From: Phoronis australis
Lineage: Eukaryota > Phoronida > Phoronidae
DNA length: 64,000 bases
NCBI GenBank assembly: GCA_002633005.1
Contig: NMRA01000238.1
Location: 518,734-582,733 of the forward strand
Reading direction: 5' to 3'
Numbering within the stretch: the first letter of the stretch is position 1; every line of letters begins with the position of its first letter. Shown piece by piece: positions 12,701-27,700 of the stretch. The translations under genes and the position numbers were made by a program. A model generated the notes under the pieces. It was not told the origin of the DNA. It worked only from the letters and a program-made list of their open reading frames with translations, and did not search any database.

Positions 12701-15700
12701 TTAACCAAGAAAGTTTGCTGGAGGTATTCATGTGTCACATTTGTTTCTTTGTCGTCTTAAACACCCTTCACAATTAGGATTTCTTTAACTTATGTAAGCT
12801 GGTAATTGTGCTTGCCCCTGTTGGCTGCCATTATTTCTGACTGCTATTGATCTTGGTAATTAGCACCATAGTGTGCTAAGAAGTAATTACAAACTTGCCT
12901 ACTGATACACTCACAAGTGCTGGAGTGGTTTCTTGTAAAGGAGTGTACACTACTTGTGTTGTGATGTACAGCCAACCATCTCTATCCATGTACTATAAGC
13001 TGTGCTTCTCCAACAACAGGTTAACCCGAAACTCTCAAAGCGAGTCAGGCGGCCTGGAGGTCCCAGAGTTCATTTGTCCTCAACCCCCATCGCCAGTCAA
13101 ATCACCAGGGCAGTGTGAGGCCACCGATAATGTACTGACTTCCTTCCAGAGGGTTTCAATCAGCGGAGAAGATCATAGTGGGGTAAGCGTTATTAGTTGT
13201 CTGTTCTCATGTATTTTATGAAAGCATTTTCAATCAATTCAATAGTGAAATTCATTTTTTGTTATGATAACAGTTACCATTTTAAGAACTGACTGCACAA
13301 GCTAGTTGTTGAATTCAAGTTGTGCTTCATTATAGTAGTCTCTTGCCAATTTTACGGCGGACACACAATGAATTTTGTTTTCTCATTTTCCCTAAGAAAG
13401 TATTTCCGAATTAATGGTTTACTGTTTTTAACCTCTATATTACAACTACCAGGAAACAGCATCTTGAAAATAATGTGGACATTCCTATTAATTTAAGAAC
13501 CTCCTGAATATTGAAAATGGGACATATTTCAAATTTGTTTTGTCAGAAATTGGTGATATTTCATAATAGGCATAGACAGATGTGAAAGGAGTGACGAGTT
13601 AGTGCAAACTTTTTTCCGAAGACGTCAGTTTTAAAGAACACTTGCCTTTAAATGTTAGAAGGAGGTGATATCCCTAACGTAATTTATAATGTATGGTGAC
13701 TGTTATTGGACGAAAATAAAGATTTCCTAATGAGTAGTTATTAGTTATATTCAATCTGTAAAATGACTTGGAGTTTCAAGAACATTTCATTTCAGTTTGT
13801 ATTTGATATGTCATTTCAATCACAGTCTTGTTCATATCTAACTCTTCACTACCACGTTATCTAACTCCTTCACTACCATGGTATCTAACTCCTTCACTAC
13901 CATGGTATCTAACTCCTTCATTACCATGGTATACAAGTTTTTCAATGTCATGGTATCTAACTCCTTCATTACCACGGTATCTAACTCCTTCACTACCATC
14001 TAACTCCTTTACTATCATGGGTGGGTGTATTCAGAGATCTTAGATGCTGAAACAAATAAAACAAGAAACATTTTTTTCATACGTCAACTTTTTCTGAGTA
14101 ATACAATAACATATGCCTGTTGCTAGTCTTGACTTTCCCCTGTATCGTATAGTATGTGTGTTCGTGGAAATTAGGAAAAGTCTGAATGAATTTTTCTTGT
14201 TTTCAATTGCATATTCATGCCATTCAGGTACCTTATGAAGATCTGAAGGAAGCGGCAGAAAGCCTGGTGAAAGCCTTGATGTTACGAGAGAAGTACATGT
14301 CTATAGCACTCCAGTCGTTTGAGAAGATCACGTCCAGGTTTCTGCAATCTGTCGAAAACGGGAAACCAGTAGCTGCTGAATTTGAAATTCGTGAGAAGAA
14401 AAGCACTCTGGGTAATTTTAGCAGCTTCGATTTTGTCTTTTATTCTTTTATTTCCATTTAGCCTTTTTTAGTTTTCAATAAACAGGTTTTGCTTTAAGCT
14501 CTAAGTTTCAGTGTTGTGGATCGACATGTTGTTTTTATTTTTTATTTTTTTCTAATTTAGAACATTTTCTCAAACTATTATGTGTCTCTTTTAAGTGATG
14601 CAGTATGTTGAATTTTTCATCTGTAAAAATTATTTATTTAATGGGTAATAAACCAGTTTAAATTAATTCATTTAATTTTTTAAGGATAGGCACTTGATTA
14701 TGATCACAATGTGTTCTTTATTGTAAAATTTGTTGTCAGATTGCTGGATGGACTTTCAGCAGAATGTTGGGGCTGAGCTGACATGCTGCTGCACTTGAAA
14801 CTGTGGTCTACTTGGTTGTCATAGTAACTCGCTTTGGTTTTAGGTCGCAGTGGTGTCTTGTATTATGATTATAAAGGTATTGTTTTCAGTCTAACACCGT
14901 GTGTGGTCTCCAGTAAATTAGAGCTACAATTACCTTTAATTTCTTGGGGATTATTGACTATAATAAACATAGTTCTGTTTCCTGAGCATGTTCAGGAATT
15001 CAAAACCGTGATTTTTAAAAAGTGTATTCAAGATTAGCATTTTGGCTTTTTTGGTGAATTGATTCTTAAGCCATTCCAAAAACACTTCTAGGCTTAAAAG
15101 TCAAGGACATTTTACAAATTCCAAATTTTTTTTTCAAGTAATTTCTTATTATAAACAAGTGTAAATTACTTTTATTAAAGTATGTTTTTCAATGTTACTG
15201 GCTATGCCTTTGCAGATTTCTGTCGATCGTGTAAGTCTAGTAAGGGCTGACTGAACTGACCCTATTGGAGACTGCAAGCTGAAGTGTTCACGAGACAGGT
15301 GAACTGTAGTGTTATGGCAACCAGCAGAGAATATATTTATATATTCCATAAAAATAAATGTGGAGTAAAAAGATCTGTAAATACAAGTTTCAGTTGATAA
15401 AATGCAGAACTTAACTGTCACCAAAACGGAAAAAAGGATATGATTGCCATTGACAATGAAACCTCCATTTCACTGACTTTTTCATCCTTAACATCTATAT
15501 GTCTTAATATACATGATTACAAAAAGTATAGTTTGTCTTTGCTTACTATTGTCCAACTATGTCACAGAATGCGTGGTTTATAATGTTCTGTTCCACTAGT
15601 CCCAAGCGAACTGTTTTGATTGCAGTTCCAGTCTTACAATTTTGAGAAGCTAATGCCAGAAGAAATGGGAGAAAATGTTTTAAAACAATTATTAGTTTAC

Positions 15701-18700
15701 CTTGTTGCACACAAAACAAATTCCTCCTCCCTCAAAAATTGTAATAGTACTGGTTTTCAAATGCCATTGACACTTAGTTCAACTGTCAAGTGTGCTGTGT
15801 GTGAATAAATTGTACAACACCACGTTGGTCCATGGTGTCTTGTGTTCATTGTGCTCCCTAACCAATCAGATGCTTTCTAAGGTTGAGCGTGTATCTGTGA
15901 TTGGTTTTTGAGAGCCAGCTTACGACTCGTTGTTTTTAGATGAACCCTAACTAATCAGATGCTTGTAAGTGCTCAGTGCTAACCTTTGGTTGGCTGTGAG
16001 CGGAATTGTAACCAAACCAATGATGACAAGGCTCGGTGCTAACCTACGGTTGGTTCTTGTGAGCTGAGCCCTAAGCAATCCAATGATTGCAACCGCTCAA
16101 TGTTAACCTGTGGTTGGTTGTTGGGACCTGAGCCCTTACTAGTCAGGTGTTAGCTAGGGCCCAGTGCTGACCTGTGGTTAACTGTAAGAGTTGGACTCTA
16201 GCCAGTTAGTGCTGTCTAGAGTTCTGGTTAAACCTGTGACTTGTGGGTCAGGAACTGAGCCCTAACCACTTGCTTGCTAGGACTGTGCTGTCTGTCTGCG
16301 CACTTGAATTGTTTGGACATGTAACAACCATCTATTATAGAAGTTTGTTTTGAATCTGTATTAATCTCCAACTTAAAGCTATGGTTAAATACAACTTATA
16401 ATCTCTGAAGTCCTTAAAAACTCAGTGTAGAGTTTAAGCAAATTTTATTAGAACAAAAATTCACTAAAGCATAATTTGTGCCACCAAGCATTTGTAGTAG
16501 ATTTTGCATGTCGTTTAAAATTCAACAGCAGCATGCGAAGACTACACAAAACAATACCCAGTTATGCATTCCAAACCATAATGTTTTTGCCTGACGTTCA
16601 TATATCCTTGCTACTGGTCTTTGGGCAGAACATCTTCATTGTTTTGAGTGTTAGACTCTCGTGTGCTTTGTTATTAAGTATTTTATTGCCAAAACAATTA
16701 AAGAATGCCCTACCCATGTATTTGTTTATTAAAATCACAATATTTAGTTGACTGCATTCTTTCAATTAAAGTGTTGTTCTAGTGCCCTGAGACCCAGATA
16801 TGTATTAAACATTCACACAAATATAATATTAGGTTGCCAATTTATGAATAGAAACAAGATAATCTATGCAATCTATAAAGAGTAGAGGTGTGTCGTAGAT
16901 GATGACTTCTTGAAATCAGTGTGCGCTTGAAGCAAAATCTGCCTGGAGCACCTGCTATCTTTGTATCATTAGTGGTCTGAAATAGAATTGATGATTTCAG
17001 GTGATGGCGTTTTTGTCGTAATATCAAGTTGTCAAGTTTTTCTACTGCTCATTAATGTTTTGCATGTCAATTTGATTCAGTTCTGGGATACAATTAGCTT
17101 GCCTTTAAAGCTGTTACTACCCAATGTTCTGTTCAAGAAGTGAACTGTTGAGTTGGTAAAATTAGTCTCAACTTGCTCTTTTCTCTGAAGAAAGAATTGG
17201 CAGTTCCCTAATCCTTGACGTATGCTCAGCGCATAAAAGAACAAACAAACCAAACTGCTGTACCTGGTCTCGAACAATAAGGAGTCAAAGCCCTGAAGTC
17301 ACCTCTAGTTTAACAAAGGAACAATTTGATACCAATTTAGTAATGCTAAGTTGTCTAAATCAAAAGTTTTTTGTAATGGAGCCTAGGTTTATAACTAATG
17401 ATTAACTCTTTGGTTGCACCTTTGAATAAATACATTTATGCTGTCTGTCCTGCCTTTTGCATAATCACTTTTGTAAGTGTCTTGGTTGCCTGTAGTGACA
17501 TTTTCCTCTGTGCTTTTAAATTTTATTTAATACAGTAACTGTCCTGTGTTGCAGTACTTTTGAATAGTCACATGATTATGTTAAACTGAGTTGGTGTGTG
17601 AGTGTGAGTATAGTGTTTGGTGATACAAAATCTTTGTCTATACCTTAGTACAGAATCCTGTAATTTTTGTTAAAAAAAGTAATGCTATTTCGTTCCATTT
17701 TACTTTAAAATTTGCTTTTAGTTTTAGTGTGCTTTTTCTTGACAGCGAAATTTTGTGATTGGCGGAAGAAAATTATGATCAGAACATACCGTAGGATTAT
17801 TTAAATCATTGCTTTATTTTTACCTTCTTCTTAGTTTAATTTTTCAGATGTTTTATTTGAACCTTTAATATTTATTTATTTAACTCCTTAAGTACTGCGA
17901 AATCACATTCTGTTGAATCATTTCTAGCTTGTCTACATAGCTTAAGATCACCCTGTACATCTACAGGAGAGATCATTCCACTCACCTGCTTTATCCTGTG
18001 GTTGTTGCTTTCAGATCACCCAATACATCCACCTACTCTCGCTGGCGACCCATTCTCCTGTGAACTCTTGGATGACCTTGGCTGTAAGTTCAAGTCGAAG
18101 AACGGCATCATTAATGTGTATCGGGACGAAGACTCCTTTCAACAGGACCGAGCGATAGAATGGCCGTACATAGACCGAAGCATGTACATTGCAGACCAGA
18201 ATCTCATGATAGCTCTCATTAGTGATGGCCCACTGTAAGTTACAAAATGTCTAGAATGGTATTACGGCAAAAATTCTCCAATTTGGGACAGTGAAAAATT
18301 GATTACCGTATTCGCCGTAATAACCGCCCATGCCTCTATAAGCGCCCCCCCCACGCGTTTTCAGACTTTGCTGAAATAAGCGCCTAGTCCATGAACGTGT
18401 ACATGCGAACAATGATGTACCTACAGTCCTAACACTCGGCTACAGTAACGTCTTCTATTTATCAAAAAAATTTTGCATGGGTCTTCTAGACCACCAGCGG
18501 CACTGCTACGTTTGTATTTAGCCGTGACAAAGTAACGCAGCGCTTCAAAAAGAACGCAACAGTGTTGCTACGCTCTCGCGACGACCGAGTCCCATGGTCT
18601 GACCTTTCAGTAGACACATCGACTGTCTCATGAATAAAAATAACTCGGTGTTAAACGCAAGTGGCCAGGAAGCGCGCGCTACATAACCTGTCATCAAAGA

Positions 18701-21700
18701 CATTAGTTGGGAACTATCCATTCATGAAGCGGGTAGCATAGCATCGATAAGAAATGAATATTGGAACTATAATTTCCGACAATTTCTAATACTATAAACA
18801 TGTTTGCGTTATTTTTGAGATGGACTGTTTGATTAACCATAATTGGTGTTATTAAGCCGAATATCCGATAAAATGACAACTGACAGTGAATGCTTACACA
18901 CCCTTACATCGAAAAATAACTGTCAGATAGTTACGTACGCATCCAGCTACATGGCGACTAATATGGGCCTTGCCGAGACAAATGTCGAAAGTTTTTAGCA
19001 CGAGACCGGCAAGTGCTGAATGAAACATGCTCTGGTTTAGGCTTACTGCTTGTGCAAATTTCTTTAGTCACATCTAGCTAGTTAGATTGCGTGGCTCTGG
19101 CCGAAAGACGGTCTCTGCTTTGGCAAATGAACTCTGGTGACACGCACGTGCTCGCTTACTCACAAACGCAGACAACTTCAAAACAAATGTCACGTGACAA
19201 CAACATGTGTGTTCGTACAGACATTTTTCTCGCTATGTTGCCGATCATACATGTAGATGGCACGATGTTGCACAGACTTGTACTTAAACCTGCCGTTAAT
19301 CCAGACTCCACGGGAACTTAAAAACCTTAGAGACGCTACTTATAAAACTTAATGAGGATTTCAGGTACTTTATCGAAACCATTTTTATTCAAGCATTGAA
19401 GTCGCCATATCGAAAACAGCGATTTCGAAGCAGTCAGTTGGCGAGTTTTCGCCCTAGGATTTCAGCACAATTTTCTGTAAAATGATCGTAATTTAGCAGC
19501 AAAGTTTGATAACAATGCATCACAGTTTTGTTGAAAGTCTTTCATGGATAACATATACGTCACAGAGCGTAAATTTGATGAATCTTAGCTTCCGATTTCA
19601 CCAGTTTCGGAGACCGGGTTTCAACCGCCTTGGGTTATAATAAGCGCCCCTCTGAACCGAACTTTTCTAAGCGCCCTGGGCGGTTATTACGCCGAATACG
19701 GTAGTTTTCTCAAGTTTGGAGCTTGTCTCTAATTCTAGAAAGAAAAAATATTGGTTGTCCCAAATTCAAGAATCACCAGAAAGATGGCAAAATTATCCAA
19801 TCTGTAGACTAAAAACACATTCTCTAAAATTTGAGAAATATGGTGACCGCTAAAATCGACCTTGTCTCAAATTTCACAATCAAGAAAATTCAATTTTTGC
19901 AGGAGTTTCTGTGTCCCAAATTTTAGAGACTGTCCGAAATTGGAGAATTTTTACTGTAGTTGAGAAAAATTCACTTAAAGCTGTTGTATAAACTTGTCAA
20001 AAAGTAAATTTGATTTTGACCAAATACAGTTAAATAGTTGATCTGATGTTATTCCTCAATCTGATTTAGATTGACATTGGGCTTGGGAGAAATTATATTT
20101 CATTAGTGCTAGAGACGTGGCTCAATTCTGAGTTGGCTTAACCTAGTTCATACTCCAAGTATAGCCTCACGCAGTAACAAACCCAGTGGCTCATTTCATA
20201 CTCCAAGTATAGCCTCACGCAATAAACCCAGTGGCTCATTTCATACTCCAAGTATAGCCTCACGCAATAAACCCAGTGGCTCATTTCATACTCCAAGTAT
20301 AGCCTCACGCTATAACAAACTTTCAGTCTTTCCCAAGCTCAGAAACCATTTTTATTCGAAAAATGTGAAAGGTGAAACTGGTTTTACTGTCTTAAGTGGT
20401 CTAAATCCTATTGAGTCTTTGACTGAAGATGAGGTTTATAAGGACTTCATTGTTGAAAGTTTATTTTAATCCGTTCTCGCAGTTTAATTATTGTATAAGA
20501 TGATGGTAATGATACCAACAGTAAATGCAAGTATTGGCTTGGCTTGCTTGATACCAACGATTGGAAACTTTCTGTTGAACAAAGTGTTAGTGCGCAGCTA
20601 TTAAGACACTGGTTAGGTTCTAACTCTGATGTATTACTTGACAATTCATGGGCTAATAATAGTACTTATGACATGAGTGGGTGAGAGCCTTTCAACATTC
20701 CCTGCACAGGGGAGGTGAGTTTCTCAGTGATACAGCGGAATTGTGTCCAGGCTCTACATGGACACAACTTCATGGCTCTAGAAGCCAAAAAATTGAACCC
20801 ATGGCTTCTCAGTTGAAAGTCTACCCCACTTAGCATAGAGCCACATTTAGCTTTGCTCTGTCAGTCTCCCGTGTGAAAAAGCCTATAAAAGGTTCTCGTG
20901 TTTACATTTCAGCAAGTCCTTTTCATACCGTCGCCTCCAGTACTTATCTAGTCGATATGAGCTACACTGTCTGCTGAATGATATTCGAGAATCAGCAGCA
21001 CAAAGGGCTGTGTCACATCGCGACTTTTATAACATCAGAAAGGTACAAGTCTTGCATGTTTGAAGGACATTTTAATAGCACTGTATTCCCATGTTCTCAA
21101 ATTGGTTGGAATGAATATAAATTCTCCTTCTGTCATGAAAACTAATTTGCACTTTTATTTAGACTTCCTAATGTTGTGACCGTGGCCTCAAATTGTTCAA
21201 ACTGGAAGTGATTATAAGCTTGGAGGAAATGCTGCTTGTTTTTCTTGAGACTGGGCTCTATATGTTGGCTTGTCATGGTGGGTCATTTTATAAGTTGAAT
21301 ATTGTCTCAAGTGATAATGAATTGTAATCTTTCCTAGTCTAGAAACCACTTGTCATCAGAGTTCAGATCAAAGTGAGATCAGTTTCACAACAGGAAGTGG
21401 GTATAAGCAAGATTTAGTCTCTTTGGCAGGATGCGTCTTGTAGACGTTTAAATCAAGATCGCTAACTTCATTTTAAAATAATTGAAGTATGCTGGTACAA
21501 ATCTGGCCTCCGATGCTATCAATGTTTTCTGTTTTTATAGACAGTGTAATTGTGTGTGTAAAATTGAAATTTTTAATGGTTGATCTGTTCAAAAAGGTTT
21601 CTGTTTTAGAACACACAGCTTTTTATGTATAATTTTTATTGATATCAGTGAATTTTAAGCCAAATTATTTAGGTGTTGTTTTTTAAATATTCCATTGATT

Positions 21701-24700
21701 CTTTAAACCTGTTTAACACATGTCACTATAATAAACGAATCATTCTTTTATTCCTATAAGAAAGTGATTGAGTTTGAATTTACCTCTCTGAACTAATGAC
21801 TTGAAATGCATTGCTCAGTCTAGTATATGGGACAAGGTGTGGATTCTGTGCTATGTTTACTACGAGTCTTATAATGTTTTGCTCATTATATTATCTCTCA
21901 GTCATGGACATCCATTCACAGTGGGGCATGCATATTCAATGTGCTGTTTAGACTTCACTCAATATTTAATACAATCTTGCTCTTATATATTTTATTTTCT
22001 TTGTGCTAACTCATTGCTATCAAATATCACCAATATTGGAAAAACATACTGCTGAAATTGCCTTTTATTTTCAAAGCTGTTTAATGTTGTGAATGCCCAT
22101 CAATTTTAAAATATTGTTGGATGGTTTCATTGTAATATAACTTGAATATGATAAACTTTGATTTCACGCTACTTTTGTTCTATGAAAAAAATATGTATTT
22201 CACTAAATCCTTCTAGTTGTATTCTAAAATGATGTGATTATCTAGGTAGAGGTGAGCATCAGTGAACTAAGATGCAACTGTTTGTTTCACCAATAGGTGG
22301 ACACTCACTAAGATGCAACTGTTTGTTTCACCAATAGGTGGACACTCACTAAGATGCAACTGTTTGTTTCATCCATAGGTGGACACTCACGTTCACGCTG
22401 CGTCTGGCATGAATCACAAACATCTGCTGCGATTCATCAAGAAACAGATGAAGGTGGCGGAGAACGAGGTCGTCTGTGTGGACAAACAGACTGGAAAGGA
22501 GATGACAATGATGGAGGTCAGGGGTCATTGCTTGGCATTGTGGTCGTACGAAGTCCTTTTCCTGCCCATTATGCTTTTTCCTTATACCCGCTTATGTTTT
22601 TAAGAACCCTTTGAAGGCTTATTGGGATAGTGCAACTGCTTAAAATTTTTCCAAAATGTTATTTTGTGACAGCTGCACTTTACAAAATAATGGTGCTAAC
22701 AATGAAATGAAATTTTCTTGGTGATTGTTATCTTGAAGTAGAGTTTATCACTTCTCTACCACATTCTGTCCTAATTTCTACAATAATTTCCTCTCACAAG
22801 AGTTATTGTGTTAAAGGGACACTAAGCCCTGTTCTGGTGATTTCAACCTATTCTCATTATGTCCCCTGCTAATGCATCATTGGTGTCTCACTTGAGTGAT
22901 AAAAGCAGGAATTGGATATTAAAGAACAATAACCCAGTGTGTCATAGAATGGGACACTATGGTTCTTGGTGTCATGTAACTCACCTTAAGTGTAGGTCAT
23001 GCTTGCCTGCTTGACAGACTTCGTAAGAAGTTTCCAATTTTGCACCAAACTTAATTTTTGTTGAGGGTTACTGAGCATAATTTGCTTGAGAGAGCTGGAT
23101 GTGAAAGCTGTTGTTAATATCTGTCAATATGTCCAAATCAGGTTTAGTATCCTTTAAGTAATTTGGACAAGTCATTTTCTCATCTGTTGTCTTGGTAATT
23201 GCAGGTGTTTGAGTCACTGGGTTTGAGTGCTTACGATCTCAGTGTTGACATGTTGGATGTTCACGCGGTAAGTGCTAATAGTGGTTCAGTGTTGTCCGAA
23301 TAGTACTTGTTCACATAGTAATGGCATTCCTTTGTCTGTGTTCATTGTCGCTAGTGGAAATGCACCAGATATATGGGAACATGCTGCTTGTTACATAATT
23401 TTAAGTAAACAAACTTTACGGACTCCAAGTTAATAACAGAAACTTGAACCTGCTGCTTATTTTTTCATTAAATTTTGTTCCAAAAATAACTTGTCTTTTT
23501 ATCAATTCAATCTTGTGTCATCCTCAACTAAATTTCTGTCTCTTGATGTTAATTTTGATTGCTATCTAATATATGAATTTTAACAGACTTTGTGGAAAAC
23601 CATCTTTCTATGTATAGTAGAATCTCACCAATTTAAGACTTTTACGGACAAGTGAAATTTCAGTTTCTCATAACGGACAATTTGGTATGTTAAGTCTGCA
23701 GTTCGTGAGATTTCACCCCATCTAATTTGGTTTCATAGGGGTGAGCTTATGATATACTGTTTAAGTCCCACGTAGTGCTTATTACAGTACAAGACAAAAG
23801 TAATGAAACAAATTAGTAATTCCTTCCTTATCATGATGGCTAATTCTGTTATAACCGCAATACAGACTGATAATGAATATTAAGGTGGCAAGGTATATTC
23901 CAATTACAGAATGTCTTACCCACTTTACTAACTTTCCTGTTGATTCCCTTACATTCTGGTCATGAGGGGAGACTACACTGACAATTAATTTGGCTTCTGC
24001 CGAGCCATCATGACGAAGAATTCCAGGTCATTTTGTTTGAATACTTTTGACTTGTAATGTTGGTCAAGCCAAAATCGCAAACTTCAAATTCTAGTAAGGC
24101 AAGTTAGTTATTTTTTGTCCAACTGAAGCAGTCAGTGAACACCATGCAGTCCATGGTTTCATCATTTTGTAATTATGTACGCTAAATCACCACGTTAAAG
24201 AACCAAAACAAAAGGTTCCAACCAAAATATGATTTGAAACAAATGAACATGTCATGCTTATTTGTTTATTGATTCAGCTTACCTATTGTTTAGGACCGTA
24301 ACACGTTCCATCGATTTGACAAGTTCAATTCAAAGTACAACCCCATTGGTGAGAGCATTCTCCGAGAGATCTTTATCAAGACTGATAATTATGTCAACGG
24401 CAAGTTCTTTGCCCATGTGCTTAAAGTGAGTAGTTTACTTTCATGTTTTGTATTCTCATTTGTTACAGTCACAAAACAAGTTGGTGATGTGGTTCCCGGG
24501 AAATTACTTTTATGTCGTTTCTTCTTTTTTCCTTAATTTTGTGTAAAAATATCTTTACTGTGTTCATTATTATTTTGAATACTTAATCCCACTTACAATA
24601 AACCTCCTTTGGCTGTGAAAAACTATCTTTTGATTTGGACAACTTTCGGTTGTTAAATTGGTCTCAAATTGTCCGTTACTCAGATGAGAAATAATTTCCT

Positions 24701-27700
24701 GGCTATAGAATAACTAATAGTTCAGTTATGTAGTGCCTGAGACCAGCATTCCAAATACATGTTGACCCTGTGTCCTGGACCAGTGGATTTGCGTCTGGGC
24801 CAATAACTTTTAGTGAACTTGACACTTGGGCCAGTAAATTTTCAGACTAACTGGCCCAGCAGTCCGGCACATTTTTTTGTTGTAGTTCTAACACTGCTTG
24901 AGGCCATGCTTGTAACATAAAATAGCACACGATGACAAGTCAACTGATTCAGCCTGATCTCAAGCAGTAACATAACACACCTCAGCAAGTCAATTAATTC
25001 AGTCTGATCTCAAGCAGTAACATAACACACCTCAGCAAGTCAACTGATTCAGCCTGATCTCAAGCAGTAACATAACACACCTCAGCAAGTCAACTGATTC
25101 AGCCTGATCTCAAGCAGTAACATAACACACCACAGCAAGTCAACTGATTCAGCCTGATCTCAAGCAGTAACATAACACACCACAGCAAGTCAACTGATTC
25201 AGCCTGATCTCAAGCAGTAACATAACACACCTCAGCAAGTCAACTGATTCAGCCTGATCTCAAGCAGTAACATAACACACCACGACATGTCAATTAATTC
25301 AGCCTGATCTCAAGCAGTAACACTCTCATTTCTTTCCAAGTTCATATTCAGCCAAGAAACCATTTCCAGTAAAAGTAAACAACAATCCGAGACCAGTTTT
25401 ATCTTTTGCATGATAAGGGGCCTTAATAAAAAATTCATTTTTGAGAGAAGGCAAAAGGTGGATTTTCAGTTGTCAGTATATTTGTGCTTTGTCTTTAAAT
25501 TGTGTCGTGCTATTGCATGCCATCCAAAAGATTGTTTGTCTTTAAAACTGCATATCAGTCATTAATTTGAAACTGGGCTAGGTGTGACTATAAGTTGCAA
25601 ATTTGAGCTGTTTATTGGACATTCTGTTAAGGGGTGCGTTTGAATGATATATTTCTAGTTTTTATACACATTTACATTTTATCCATAGATTTGTTTCTGA
25701 TATGAGAAACTAGTGAAACTGCTAGCACACAGGTAGACGTCCTCACATGTTAAGTATTCACTGTACAGTAGTTGTCACTGTTATTGGCTACCACCTTTAT
25801 TGTGTGCTATGCAAAAAATGCTGTTCCTGGATGAAAAGCTGAACTTCAGTAGTAGCAAAAATCAGATTATTTGTCTGACAAGGTGTGACCTCTCAAAATG
25901 TTGACTTATAGGAACAATGAATGTGTGTGTGGATAAATAGCTAAAATTAGGTTATAAATAGTTAACTTGCGTGGTGAAAAGCAAAAATTGGCTTATTTGG
26001 CTGACTTGTCTATGGACAAAGTTTGAAATTTCATAGTTTGTTTGGATTTGAGTTTATTTCATTTGTAGGAAGTGATGAGTGATCTTGAGGAGAGTAAGTA
26101 CCAGAATGCCGAGTACCGTCTGTCCATATATGGCCGTAAGCGTGATGAATGGTACAAGTTATCTAAGTGGGCCATAAACCATCACGTCTATAGTGACAAT
26201 GTCCGCTGGCTGATACAGGTGCCCAGATTATAGTAAGTGGACAGTTTATTAGTTGTGTGGTGCCCATTATACAGTTTTTTGTCTAGCCCATGACTGTTTT
26301 TTATGAAAAAATAGACTAGACCTGCTCATTTGTGGATGCCTAGTTGCAGTGTTCACTTGTGGCAGGTTTCGTCTGTTTGATGCGAATGTTGAAAATGCTT
26401 ATTTCTTAAACGTTTTGATTTGATTAAGTTTTAAAAGGTGAGGTATCAACACTTATTTGTCTATGGTGGCTCCTCTTATGGTCCAGTTGTCTTCTTGTAC
26501 ATTACATGTAACTGATAAGCACCCCAAATACTTACCATTTGCAGTGCATTGTGGGCATATGTCAACATTTTACATTGCTCCTGTTTAGTTTTGGCTGTAA
26601 AAGTCACAGAATATTAACCCTGAATTTCAGGAACACATCATTTTGCTCCCGAAATTGAGGAATTCTTTCCACGACACTATAATCAACTATCTTTGACTGT
26701 ATGTTTTACATGTTGACTCCATGACATAAACCTTGACCATTATCTCCGCTTTCTTCCAGTGATATCTACAAAGCCAAGAATGTGATGAACAACTTCCAGG
26801 AACTGTTAGACAATCTCTTTGTTCCGTTGTTTGAGGCCACCAATGACCCCAAAGGTCATCCGGAGATTCACAAATTTCTTCAACACGTATGTAGCCATTG
26901 TTATTGTAACAACATTTAATATCATTCCCGCTCGTCATGCAAAACCTGGTAAAGGACATTTTCCTGATCACCTGGAAACTGAAAATGGGCAACCACTGAT
27001 GTAAAATTTCACACAGGTGCCCGAGTTGAGCTATTGAGCTGGGAATAAGACCACTTCTGGCTACAAACCCTCCCTCAAACTTTCTGTTAATAGGTGAGGA
27101 AAGTGATTATGTCACTCCTTGAGCAACTGCTCCAAATTTGAGACAACCAATATAGCGGTGGCCTATTCATGGGTTTGCGTTAACATTTGTTGAAATAACT
27201 TTTCAAAATCTGAAGCCACAACATCTATGAACCATACAGACTAGCGTATTAACCACGTGTTTTCTAAAACAGAGTTTAACTGGTGAGTTTCCAGTTACGA
27301 TTTTCAACCTAAAGAACTGACAAAGGTTAGATCGAGGATGGCAGAATCTTCTAGACCTTTCCAGAAATATAACATCACTTTTTCCGTCTCTGTTCCTTCA
27401 TGTAAGTCCATCTTCTTGGATGTATGTCCACCCCTCTTGCCCTTCACTACCACCTAATTGACATCTTCTCTCATTGGCTAACACATAAGCTTCCTTGTCT
27501 TCTCTCATTAGCTAACACATAAGCTTCCTTGTCTTCTCTCATTGGTTAACACATAAACTTCCTTGTCTTCTCTTATTGGCTAACACATAAGCTTCATTCA
27601 TTGTCTTCTCTCATTGGCTAACACATAAACTTCCTTGTCTTCTCTCATTGGCTAACACATAAACTTCCTTGTCTTCTCTCATTGGCTAACACATAAGCTT

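Noticed and set aside
13828-14043. A 71-codon frame with a repeated YLTPSLP motif.
   Set aside because: It is the translation of the 24-bp intron minisatellite.
24912-25323. CRISPR-like array from the regular 50-bp repeat.
   Set aside because: Units follow one another without unique spacers and lie in an animal intron; it is a minisatellite.
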